In this document: positions 1 through 6,098 of the stretch, piece by piece | Layout of the letters: every line of letters begins with the position of its first letter | Position numbering within the stretch: position 1 is the stretch's first letter | Source of the DNA: a virus | Virus record (IMG/VR): IMGVR_UViG_3300009082_000324 | Span: 1-40,558 of that record | Length of the DNA: 40,558 nt | Direction: 5' to 3' (one strand) | Program-made: the position numbers and the translations under genes | Notes under the pieces: model-generated | The model's input: the letters and a program-made list of their open reading frames with translations, nothing else | Databases searched by the model: none | Told to the model about the DNA's origin: nothing

Positions 1-24
1 CCGCTTCGAGGAACTCTCGAAGAC

Positions 25-273
25 ATGGAAAAAAAATATAATGAGGATTATAAAAACATAAGAACTATTATAATCAGCAAATATAATATGATGTTTAAAA
101 ATAAAAATCATGACCTGGATTTTAATCGGGTTATTGATAAATTACAACAAGCATTAGAATATTTTAATAAAATCGATCCAAAACAAAAAAGTATCCAAGA
201 TTACAGAAGTACCGGGATGTATTTAAGGGATGCTAAACAGTTAATAATTGATCATTTTAGTAAGGAGGAATAG
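25..273 (+). CDS. Hypothetical early protein, open to left edge
   Basis: I do not recognise this 82-residue protein. It is charged and probably helical, with no membrane segment. The frame is open to base 1 and no good ribosome binding site sits before the ATG at 25 (a GAGG lies about 13 nt away), so the real start may lie outside the window. A 7-bp perfect hairpin (4-10 with 16-22, 5-nt loop) covers the bases just before the ATG. Its stop is followed by the next gene after only 2 nt, and the AAGGAGGAA near its 3' end is the next gene's ribosome binding site, so it belongs to an early operon. Confidence 0.6.
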   Translation: MEKKYNEDYKNIRTIIISKYNMMFKNKNHDLDFNRVIDKLQQALEYFNKIDPKQKSIQDYRSTGMYLRDAKQLIIDHFSKEE

Positions 274-275
274 AA

Positions 276-454
276 ATGGCAAGCATTGAAAGAGAAATGA
301 TTGAAAATTATGAAGACATAGCCCGGAGGATTCAAGAATTTCAAGAAGAAAACACAGTATACGAGAATACGACGTATTTTTAGAATTTATTCGCTTGGCT
401 TGTTGGGATAATTATAATTCAGGTGCTAGATATATGGGGTGGACCGATGAATAA
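276..454 (+). pseudogene. Small early gene broken by a one-base deletion
   Basis: A strong site (AAGGAGGAA at 261-269) precedes ATG 276, but that frame stops at 381-383 after 35 residues. From about 365 the coding character continues in another frame, ending with ...LACWDNYNSGARYMGWTDE and a TAA at 452-454. One extra base near 365-368 would join the halves into a protein of about 59 residues. The rejoined end would overlap the next start (447) as usual for packed phage operons. No family was recognised. A sequencing error, real decay or recoding are all possible. Confidence 0.5.
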
Positions 455-622
455 TCATGAATTACTAACTTTATTTTATAAAAAACAATCAGAATTACAT
501 GCAATACAAACGCCATTTTAGAGGCTGAATTAAAAGATTTAATGAAACAACTAGACCAACGGTGTCAGACCGAAGGTCTAGAACATTGGCAATTTGATAA
601 TAAATATAGATATAAAGTATAG
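447..622 (+). pseudogene. Small early gene broken by a one-base deletion
   Basis: ATG 447 overlaps the end of the rejoined upstream gene. Its frame stops at 519-521 after 24 residues. Coding continues in another frame from about 512 (AILEAELKDLMKQLDQRCQT and onwards) to TAG 620-622. One added base near 510-512 would give a protein of about 58 residues with a helical C-terminal half. The final codons AAA GTA TAG lie inside a 32-nt repeat that contains a promoter. No family was recognised. As with its upstream neighbour, the break may be an assembly error. Confidence 0.5.
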
Positions 623-645
623 ACATTTATATTTATATATGGTAT
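614..645 (+). repeat. 32-nt direct repeat, copy 1 (promoter cassette)
   Basis: These 32 bases are identical to 4373-4404. The repeat starts in the last codons of the upstream gene (AAA GTA TAG in both copies) and runs through a -35 element, the spacer and the first half of a -10 element. This suggests a duplicated promoter cassette that carries its own upstream stop codon. Confidence 0.85.
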
Positions 646-648
646 AAT
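620..648 (+). promoter_or_regulatory. Sigma70-type early promoter, copy 1
   Basis: The -35 TAGACA (620-625) and the -10 TATAAT (643-648) are separated by 17 bases, which is ideal for the housekeeping sigma factor. The first three bases of the -35 are the stop codon of the preceding gene. It would drive the gene at 684 and the operon through the DNA polymerase. The same core recurs at 4379-4407. Confidence 0.8.
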
Positions 649-667
649 TTATTTAATGAAATAAATT
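646..667 (+). repeat. 9-bp inverted repeat over the predicted start of transcription
   Basis: AATTTATTT (646-654) and AAATAAATT (659-667) are perfect inverted repeats around a 4-nt centre. They overlap the -10 element and the expected +1 (about 655). This is the right place for a repressor operator, or for a weak 5' hairpin in the mRNA. Copy 2 of the promoter does not carry the same palindrome. Confidence 0.45.
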
Positions 668-683
668 TTTGGAGGAATGAAAG

Positions 684-1046
684 ATGAAATTAACTAGAGT
701 AATGAGTTTTAGTAAATATGATACGGATGAATTAATTAATAAATTTGTAGATGGAGAAATTACCAGCATGAAATTTAAAAAAGGTTCATCATGGTCGGGG
801 ATGAATGGAAACGAAGGATTTGTAAATGAAACCCAATATGGAGTAGAGATTTTTGTATGGTGGAATGAAGTAGATGAAAAATTAGTAAAAAAAGTAACAA
901 CTGAAGATATCGACGAATATGACATAATGGATATTGACATTGAAAAGTATGACGAATACAGAAATTTAGAAGAAGTAAACCTTAAAATTGAAGATATTGC
1001 CGACGGAAGAGAAGACGTTGGATATGTAGAAATATATGTAAAATAA
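684..1046 (+). CDS. Hypothetical acidic early protein
   Basis: This 120-residue protein is rich in Asp and Glu, especially in the segment around residues 75-105, and has no membrane segment or known motif that I recognise. The start is supported by GGAGG 8 nt upstream. It is the first gene after promoter copy 1. A possible short hairpin (GGGG 1059-1062, CCCC 1071-1074) lies between it and the next gene. Acidic early phage proteins sometimes mimic DNA or bind host factors, but nothing here proves that. Confidence 0.75.
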   Translation: MKLTRVMSFSKYDTDELINKFVDGEITSMKFKKGSSWSGMNGNEGFVNETQYGVEIFVWWNEVDEKLVKKVTTEDIDEYDIMDIDIEKYDEYRNLEEVNLKIEDIADGREDVGYVEIYVK

Positions 1047-1094
1047 TTTATAAAATAAGGGGGCACTAGTCCCCGGAAATTGGAGGAATGAAAA

Positions 1095-1403
1095 GTGAAG
1101 CAAACATTTAATATAGGTGATAAAGTGGTGGTAATTGGTAAATGGGAATTTATAGGTGGTGTCATAGCTACGCCACCTGATAGTTGGATAAAAGAATTAT
1201 TTAATAAAGTTTATAAAGTGCATGATATTAAAAATAATTTTATTGGTGAAATTATTAATAAAAATGATCAATATCATATCATTAAAAATTTCACTACTAA
1301 TGAGTTACATCTAATTAACAATCATTATAATGAAATAAGACATTATTATAAAGGCTGTACCGACGATTTAAGAAAAGAAGTGAAAAGGTGGGATGACCAA
1401 TGA
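1095..1403 (+). CDS. Hypothetical early protein (GTG start)
   Basis: This 102-residue protein starts at GTG 1095, which has GGAGG 8 nt upstream. The N-terminal half (FNIGDKVVVIGKWEFIGGVI) has the look of a small SH3-like beta barrel, as in other short phage proteins, and the C-terminal half is polar. That fold guess is weak. Its stop overlaps the next start as ATGA (1400-1403). Confidence 0.7.
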   Translation: MKQTFNIGDKVVVIGKWEFIGGVIATPPDSWIKELFNKVYKVHDIKNNFIGEIINKNDQYHIIKNFTTNELHLINNHYNEIRHYYKGCTDDLRKEVKRWDDQ

Positions 1404-1469
1404 AATGCTAAAGTTGGATGTCGTGAATGTCGAAAACAAGCCATAGAAAGGATTGAAAAAGATGAATGA
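1400..1469 (+). pseudogene. Small cysteine-rich gene broken by a one-base insertion
   Basis: ATG 1400 overlaps the previous stop (ATGA) and has AGGTGG upstream, yet the frame stops after three codons. Removing one base near 1409 gives MKCKVGCRECRKQAIERIEK and a stop at 1467-1469, which overlaps the next start at 1462. The cysteines at 3, 7 and 10 of the restored peptide suggest metal binding. The good start signal and both overlaps support a real gene of about 22 residues with an indel, but it is short. Confidence 0.35.
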
Positions 1470-1728
1470 ACCAAAAGTAAATGGGTTTAGGCTGAATTTT
1501 TCAGCCATGAATAATAAAAACTTCGATTACAGAAGACAACAAATATTATATGAGTTAGACTTTCTTGGTCTACATTTTATATGTGTAGGTTGGGGAAAAA
1601 TAACTAAAAAAGGAACGACCGGGACATTTAAAACGGCAACATATGAGGAAGTCGAAGAAAAGGTAAAAGAATTAAGAAAGGAAGTAAGTAAAAATTATGG
1701 AAATAATAATAACAATGCCAACAAATAA
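1462..1728 (+). CDS. Hypothetical early protein
   Basis: This 88-residue protein starts at ATG 1462 (AAAGGA about 9 nt upstream). A TTG at 1453 in the same frame is a less likely start. It has a mixed alpha/beta look, with a polar Asn-rich C-terminal tail that overlaps the next gene by 32 nt. I do not recognise the family. Confidence 0.65.
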   Translation: MNEPKVNGFRLNFSAMNNKNFDYRRQQILYELDFLGLHFICVGWGKITKKGTTGTFKTATYEEVEEKVKELRKEVSKNYGNNNNNANK

Positions 1729-1909
1729 AAGTTTAGAGGATTTAATTAACCTAACAAAACATTTAACTTCAATACGGTTAAGATATGAAATTCGTGATAT
1801 GAATCGAGTATGTATAACAAAAGCCGCGAACGGTGCGACGGTAAACCTTAAAAGTTTAATTTATGTTTTAAATGAATATAAACTTATGGACTTAACGGAG
1901 GTGGAATAA
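1697..1909 (+). CDS. Hypothetical small protein before DNA polymerase
   Basis: This 70-residue protein ends directly before the DNA polymerase start, so the two are probably translationally coupled. The polymerase's ribosome binding site (GGAGGTGG) lies in its last codons. The start at 1697 has only a weak AAAGGAAG about 12 nt away, and ATG 1715 is an alternative. No family was recognised. Confidence 0.6.
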   Translation: MEIIITMPTNKSLEDLINLTKHLTSIRLRYEIRDMNRVCITKAANGATVNLKSLIYVLNEYKLMDLTEVE

Positions 1910-4381
1910 ATGGATCTTAAATATCTTATAGCTGATATAGAGTGCCTCGAAGATTATTTTTGTCTTCAGGTAAAAGATGAAATCATGGATGATGTAGTTA
2001 TTTGGGAATGTTACACGGATGAAGATTGTATAGAACTTTATAAAAAATTACAAAATATTGATCGCGCTATGTATTTCTATTCAATTGATTATGATCGAAC
2101 CATGATCAATGCATTATGTAAACTGGTAGAAAATGACATTCCTAATATTCTTTATCATTTACGGAAAATCAATGATTTCCTGATTCAAAAAAATATTCAT
2201 TATTTTAAACTTAATCGCGAATATTGGGGTTATCATTATGACGGCCTCGATCCGACCGAACAAATAAAACTCGTACACCCTAACGAATTAGGCATACACG
2301 AGTTTATTGATTCATATCAATTTACATTAGGAAAATCCAAAGTATTTAAGAATTTAATATTAAATGAAATTCCAAAGATACTATTTTATTATAACATAGA
2401 TATCAAAGGAAATATTAAACCTTCGATATCTTTAAAATCTCTTAACCTAATTAAGAAAGGTTATAATATAAAATTTGATTTTTCTAAATATCAAAGTATT
2501 AAAAAAATTAAAATCGACGGATTCTATGATAAATGGATAGAATACTCAAAAAACGATGTTCTATTCCTGGAAGAATTATTTCTTGATAAATGTAAATCCG
2601 ATATTGAAAAAAGATATTGGGCATTTCAAGCCGCTAAATCAATCGATAATACCCTTGAATTATTAGATAGGGATTTATACGCTGAAAATAACACGGGGTT
2701 AATTGTGAGCATTTTAAAGCTTACTGAACCTAATAAAAATATCAAAGTAGATTATACAAAATATATAACTACCCCTTATCCCAAGTTTAATGAATTTGTT
2801 AAATTTGTAAGTGATAACAATGATGTCGAGAAAGACAAAGATTTAAAAAATGGATATTGTGAACACTATAAAAAAGAATACATTGACGATGATATCCGTA
2901 TTGAAAATGATACTTTAATAAATTCCTTTGATGAAATCGAAATCAATGGAACACTGGTTAAGATAGGTTTAGGAGGGGGTCATGCGGCAATTGATCACTA
3001 CATTGGGCAAAATTTGCGCCACCTGGATTATCAAAGTCAATACAGTAGTATTATGTTGCAATACAAAGAATTGTTTTCTAATATTATAAATATCCCCTTG
3101 TACGAGGCGATTTATGATTTAAAAAATATTACATTTAAAAATGAAAAAATTCAATTAGATAATGAAATCGCAGAAATGGAAAATTGGGAATATAGTCCAC
3201 AAATTGATCAAAAAATGGACCGAATAAATGAAATCAATAATTTAGTTGGTGGTATTAAATTAATCCTGAATACCACTTATGGCCTAATAAATTCTAACTT
3301 CACCTTACCAATATCATGTAAAACCCTAGGACGATTCATATGTTTAAAAGGTCAATCTATGCTCTTAAATTTAGCCCACAAATTAACCCAGGACGACCCG
3401 GATCTAAAATTAGTTAACCTTAATACCGACGGAATTATTGTTGAGACTAAATTGCCTATAGCCATTGATAATGATGGTTACTTTATATTGGACAACTCAG
3501 AAATTAAAAACCTGATCCAATTGAATGTTAATTCATACATTAAGGATAAAAAAGTCAAGGGGATGTTTAACATTAAGGTTAAGCAAAATATTAATAAACA
3601 TGGCCGGTTATCAGTAAATACTATAAATGCCATTAGGTTAATCAATGGCGAAGATGTCAAAATATTACCAATATATTTTGATGTAAAAAGAATTGATTTA
3701 CCAGAAAAGCCGTGGTATTTTTCAAACACTGGTAAAATTGCAATTAAACAATTAAAAAAGCCGGAAATACTAAGTCTGAACGGAGAAAAATTTTATTTTA
3801 CTGATGAAAAGGAAAAGGCATGTTTAAACATTTATAAAAAATATGCTGAATTAACTAAACAAAGTATTCTTGATTTTACTTTTATAGACAAGGAAAACGT
3901 AACTCTTAAATATATAGCAAAAGAATTAATATCTGATACTAACGAAAATATAGCAAGTAAAAGAAAAGTAAAAAGGGATCTATATAAAATATTTGGAAAG
4001 GATTTTATAGATGTGAATGTAGATAAATTAGAATATCCATGGTTTACTATGACGCAAATACAGAATAGCACCGTATGTCAAGGATTTAAAATTGAAGGGC
4101 TGAATAAATATTTAATTTTGAAAGTTGAGTGTAAAAATACCAAATGGGATAAAAATATAATTACACAGTTAAAGGAAGCTAAGACCTTTGAAACTTGGGA
4201 AGAAGGTAATCGTTATGATAGAACATTTGTATTTTTTAATCCATTTGTTGATAATTTTAAAGTAAAAAAAGAATATGAGGATTATATAAAAGTTGTTGAT
4301 TCTTCAGCAATTGAAGTATATCAAGGAAATCCTATAGAAATTGATTTAAATTTGTTACAATTAATTTGTGAAAAAGTATAG
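1910..4381 (+). CDS. Family B-type DNA polymerase with 3'-5' exonuclease
   Basis: This 823-residue protein is probably the phage replicative polymerase. The N-terminal exonuclease domain shows IADIE (D9, E11), a YDRT segment near 62 and KNDVLFLEE near 214. The polymerase domain has motif A LDYQSQYSSIM near 371, motif B KLILNTTYGLINS near 449 and motif C NLNTDGIIVE near 503. Motif C has Asn where family B usually has the first Asp of DTD; the second Asp is kept. The start has GGAGGTGGAATAA just upstream. Its stop TAG is the first part of the -35 element of promoter copy 2. No terminal protein gene is seen, so protein priming is not supported. Confidence 0.85.
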   Translation: MDLKYLIADIECLEDYFCLQVKDEIMDDVVIWECYTDEDCIELYKKLQNIDRAMYFYSIDYDRTMINALCKLVENDIPNILYHLRKINDFLIQKNIHYFKLNREYWGYHYDGLDPTEQIKLVHPNELGIHEFIDSYQFTLGKSKVFKNLILNEIPKILFYYNIDIKGNIKPSISLKSLNLIKKGYNIKFDFSKYQSIKKIKIDGFYDKWIEYSKNDVLFLEELFLDKCKSDIEKRYWAFQAAKSIDNTLELLDRDLYAENNTGLIVSILKLTEPNKNIKVDYTKYITTPYPKFNEFVKFVSDNNDVEKDKDLKNGYCEHYKKEYIDDDIRIENDTLINSFDEIEINGTLVKIGLGGGHAAIDHYIGQNLRHLDYQSQYSSIMLQYKELFSNIINIPLYEAIYDLKNITFKNEKIQLDNEIAEMENWEYSPQIDQKMDRINEINNLVGGIKLILNTTYGLINSNFTLPISCKTLGRFICLKGQSMLLNLAHKLTQDDPDLKLVNLNTDGIIVETKLPIAIDNDGYFILDNSEIKNLIQLNVNSYIKDKKVKGMFNIKVKQNINKHGRLSVNTINAIRLINGEDVKILPIYFDVKRIDLPEKPWYFSNTGKIAIKQLKKPEILSLNGEKFYFTDEKEKACLNIYKKYAELTKQSILDFTFIDKENVTLKYIAKELISDTNENIASKRKVKRDLYKIFGKDFIDVNVDKLEYPWFTMTQIQNSTVCQGFKIEGLNKYLILKVECKNTKWDKNIITQLKEAKTFETWEEGNRYDRTFVFFNPFVDNFKVKKEYEDYIKVVDSSAIEVYQGNPIEIDLNLLQLICEKV

Positions 4382-4404
4382 ACATTTATATTTATATATG
4401 GTAT
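4373..4404 (+). repeat. 32-nt direct repeat, copy 2
   Basis: This is a perfect match to 614-645. As in copy 1, it begins with AAA GTA TAG at the end of the preceding gene, here the polymerase, and continues through the promoter core. Confidence 0.85.
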
Positions 4405-4407
4405 TAT
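4379..4407 (+). promoter_or_regulatory. Sigma70-type early promoter, copy 2
   Basis: The -35 TAGACA (4379-4384) and -10 TATTAT (4402-4407) have 17-nt spacing and the same core as 620-648. It would start a second early transcript covering 4440 onward, including the AbrB-like protein and the helicase. The -10 differs at one base from copy 1 (TATTAT versus TATAAT), so it may be slightly weaker. Confidence 0.75.
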
Positions 4408-4439
4408 ATAATTAATGAATGAAATGGAGGTTGACAATA

Positions 4440-4773
4440 ATGGGTTATGCGATGAATACAATTTTCAATATAGAGGAAGTCATAAATATATATGATTTAA
4501 ATTTTGGAAGGATATTGAAACAATATGAAATTTCAACTATTAGGAAAAATTTATCCTCAGAGCCAAAGATTTTAACAAATGAACAAATCGAAAGATTTGA
4601 AAAAAATGAAATTAAAAAAATCTTTGGTAAAAATAAAAATTCCGTAGTATATGGAATAGGGTCACATATCTATTGGAATAGAGGAAAGGAGTTCAGGAAA
4701 TTATTATAAACATATTAGTAAAACCGAGTTAAACAAATGGATAGATTTAATTATGGAAAGGATGGCGGCTTAA
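4440..4773 (+). pseudogene. Early gene with a one-base insertion near its 3' end
   Basis: The start at 4440 has GGAGG 9 nt upstream, and the frame runs 89 residues to TAA 4707-4709. Removing one A at about 4696-4701 would let translation continue through NYYKHISKTELNKWIDLIME and on to TAA 4771-4773, giving about 110 residues. The extended end falls just before the next start at 4775, which fits operon packing, and the added segment looks like natural helical protein. The alternative is that the 89-residue product is the true protein. Confidence 0.5.
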
Positions 4774-4774
4774 A

Positions 4775-4888
4775 GTGCCAGATAAGAAAAAGAAAAAAAC
4801 ACCTAAAGAAAAAAACACCAACGACAACAAAAAAATCGACAAATTAAGTAAAAAACAAAAACCAGATAAAAAAAGTGAGTGGCTTTAG
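4775..4888 (+). CDS. Lysine-rich 37-residue peptide (GTG start)
   Basis: This short ORF starts at GTG 4775, one base after the restored end of the upstream gene, with AAAGGATGG about 10 nt upstream. Roughly 17 of 37 residues are Lys, mixed with Asp, Asn and Gln, so the product is strongly basic and probably disordered, as expected for a nucleic-acid-binding or host-factor-binding peptide. Its last codons form one arm of a hairpin that would work as a terminator on the opposite strand. No family was recognised. Confidence 0.5.
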   Translation: MPDKKKKKTPKEKNTNDNKKIDKLSKKQKPDKKSEWL

Positions 4889-4897
4889 CCCACTCAC
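4868..4897 (-). terminator. Intrinsic terminator facing the minus strand
   Basis: GTGAGTGG (4875-4882) pairs with CCACTCAC (4890-4897) around a 7-nt loop. On the minus strand the hairpin is followed by seven T residues (complement of 4868-4874). On the plus strand no T run follows, so early transcription should pass. It could stop antisense transcripts entering from the late operon. Confidence 0.6.
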
Positions 4898-4915
4898 ATC
4901 CAAGAAGGTGATAGC

Positions 4916-5287
4916 ATGACCCGCGAATTTTGGAACTATTACGAGGACCTTAAAAGGGCCCGTAATTATAATGATTCGTTGATAAAAATTTTAATCGACG
5001 AAAAAATTGAAAAATTAGAAAGGATGATTACAATGAATACAACTTATTTAATGTTAGTTGAAAGCGTAATGCAGGATTGCCCGGCTTTATGTGGTAAATG
5101 TGAATATTGTAATAAGTTAGAGTGGATTATAAATAGGGCCAAACATTATTCAAAAGAATTAAATCTCCCATGGAAAATTATTCTCAATGAATGGGAAAAA
5201 GAGAGAACCTATTGGTATTACTCATTTTACAACGAAGTGAACCAACCAGAAATGATGGAGGAGGTGAAAAAAGAAGATGTCATATAA
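4916..5287 (+). CDS. Hypothetical protein with a four-cysteine motif
   Basis: This 123-residue protein has CPALCGKCEYC around residues 60-70, four closely spaced Cys that could bind zinc or a metal cluster. The rest is charged and helical, with many aromatic residues near the C-terminus. Its start has AAGAAGGTGAT upstream. It overlaps the AbrB-like gene by 11 nt. A nucleic-acid-binding role is plausible but unproven. Confidence 0.7.
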   Translation: MTREFWNYYEDLKRARNYNDSLIKILIDEKIEKLERMITMNTTYLMLVESVMQDCPALCGKCEYCNKLEWIINRAKHYSKELNLPWKIILNEWEKERTYWYYSFYNEVNQPEMMEEVKKEDVI

Positions 5288-5654
5288 AGTTAAAAAAAGT
5301 TACGCCCAGGGCTTAACATCTAGGTCTATAATATTACCAAGAACATTCCTAAAAAAATATGAAATAACTGATAAAGTAAAAATTACTTTGAAAAAAGGAT
5401 ATATTTTAATAACAAAAGCTCATGGCTCCGATTTTTTTCAAATGGGAATAGAATTTAAATCTGTCATTGATGAAAAAGGAAATTATTATAGAGGTTTAAC
5501 GACTTTGACATCAGGGTGTCAAAGTGTAACTATCCCAAAACTTATGTTATCTAAATTATATATAAAAGATGATGATTACATAAAAATAAGTAGTTTATCA
5601 GAGGAGGGGATACAGCTTAGCAAAGCTAAAAAGGAGGATTTATTCAATGAGTAA
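5277..5654 (+). CDS. AbrB/SpoVT-like DNA-binding protein with two tandem repeats
   Basis: This 125-residue protein seems to contain two copies of the swapped-hairpin AbrB-like unit. The first has SRSIILPRTFLKKYEITDKV followed by strands KITLKKGYILITK. The second, near residues 80-118, has SVTIPKLMLSKLYIKDDDYI and a similar tail. AbrB-type proteins usually dimerise to form the DNA-binding fold, so a tandem chain could do this alone. It is a candidate regulator of the early promoters. The start is supported by GGAGGTG about 10 nt upstream. Confidence 0.65.
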   Translation: MSYKVKKSYAQGLTSRSIILPRTFLKKYEITDKVKITLKKGYILITKAHGSDFFQMGIEFKSVIDEKGNYYRGLTTLTSGCQSVTIPKLMLSKLYIKDDDYIKISSLSEEGIQLSKAKKEDLFNE

Positions 5655-5901
5655 ATTTGCATACTTCTATATTAATAACAAAGAAGACTTTACAAAAGAA
5701 TTAAAGTATTTCGATGTAATTAATAGCTTTATAAAGAAAAGAAAAAAGTTGATTTGTGTAATAGAGAGTAACGACGAATACACATATAAAACTATAGCCG
5801 TAAACCTTCGACAATACATAAATCGAATTGAACTCAGTTGGAGTCAAAAGACCGAAATAGAAATCAACAATTTATTATTGAAAGGTGGTGAAAAGGAATG
5901 A
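5647..5901 (+). CDS. Hypothetical early protein
   Basis: This 84-residue basic protein has no motif I recognise. It overlaps the AbrB-like gene by 8 nt, with AAAGGAGG just upstream of its ATG, and it overlaps the next gene by ATGA (5898-5901), so translation is probably coupled. Confidence 0.65.
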   Translation: MSKFAYFYINNKEDFTKELKYFDVINSFIKKRKKLICVIESNDEYTYKTIAVNLRQYINRIELSWSQKTEIEINNLLLKGGEKE

Positions 5902-6098
5902 ATGAAAAACAATGGCAAAAACAAGAAAGAAATCACACAATTTTAGGAATAACATCATTATTAATTAGCTTAGGATTAGGGATTGGATGTTTATCTATGA
6001 ACAAGGTTGTATTTATAGCTTTTTTAATTAGCTGTAGTATATCTTTAATCATAGCTGTTACGGAGGGAGAATCATGTTACCCAGAGAATATCAAGTAG
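5898..6098 (+). CDS. Small membrane protein with two predicted TM segments
   Basis: This 66-residue protein has hydrophobic segments at about residues 15-33 and 37-54, preceded by a polar N-terminus. It is the only clear membrane protein before the helicase gene, whose start lies inside its last codons (25-nt overlap). Its function is unknown. Small phage membrane proteins often act in exclusion or membrane anchoring, but no motif shows this. Confidence 0.65.
   Translation: MNEKQWQKQERNHTILGITSLLISLGLGIGCLSMNKVVFIAFLISCSISLIIAVTEGESCYPENIK

Noticed and set aside
4-22. 7-bp hairpin at the left edge
   Set aside because: It lies at the cut end and may be inside a coding frame; its context is missing.
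1059-1074. GGGG/CCCC hairpin before the gene at 1095
   Set aside because: Only four pairs with an 8-nt loop and no proper T run on either strand; too weak to call a terminator or riboswitch.
653-1165. Minus-strand ORF of 170 codons over the early genes
   Set aside because: It is the reverse of the genes at 684 and 1095, which have strong ribosome binding sites; its product is Ser/Phe-rich in the way antisense frames are in AT-rich DNA.
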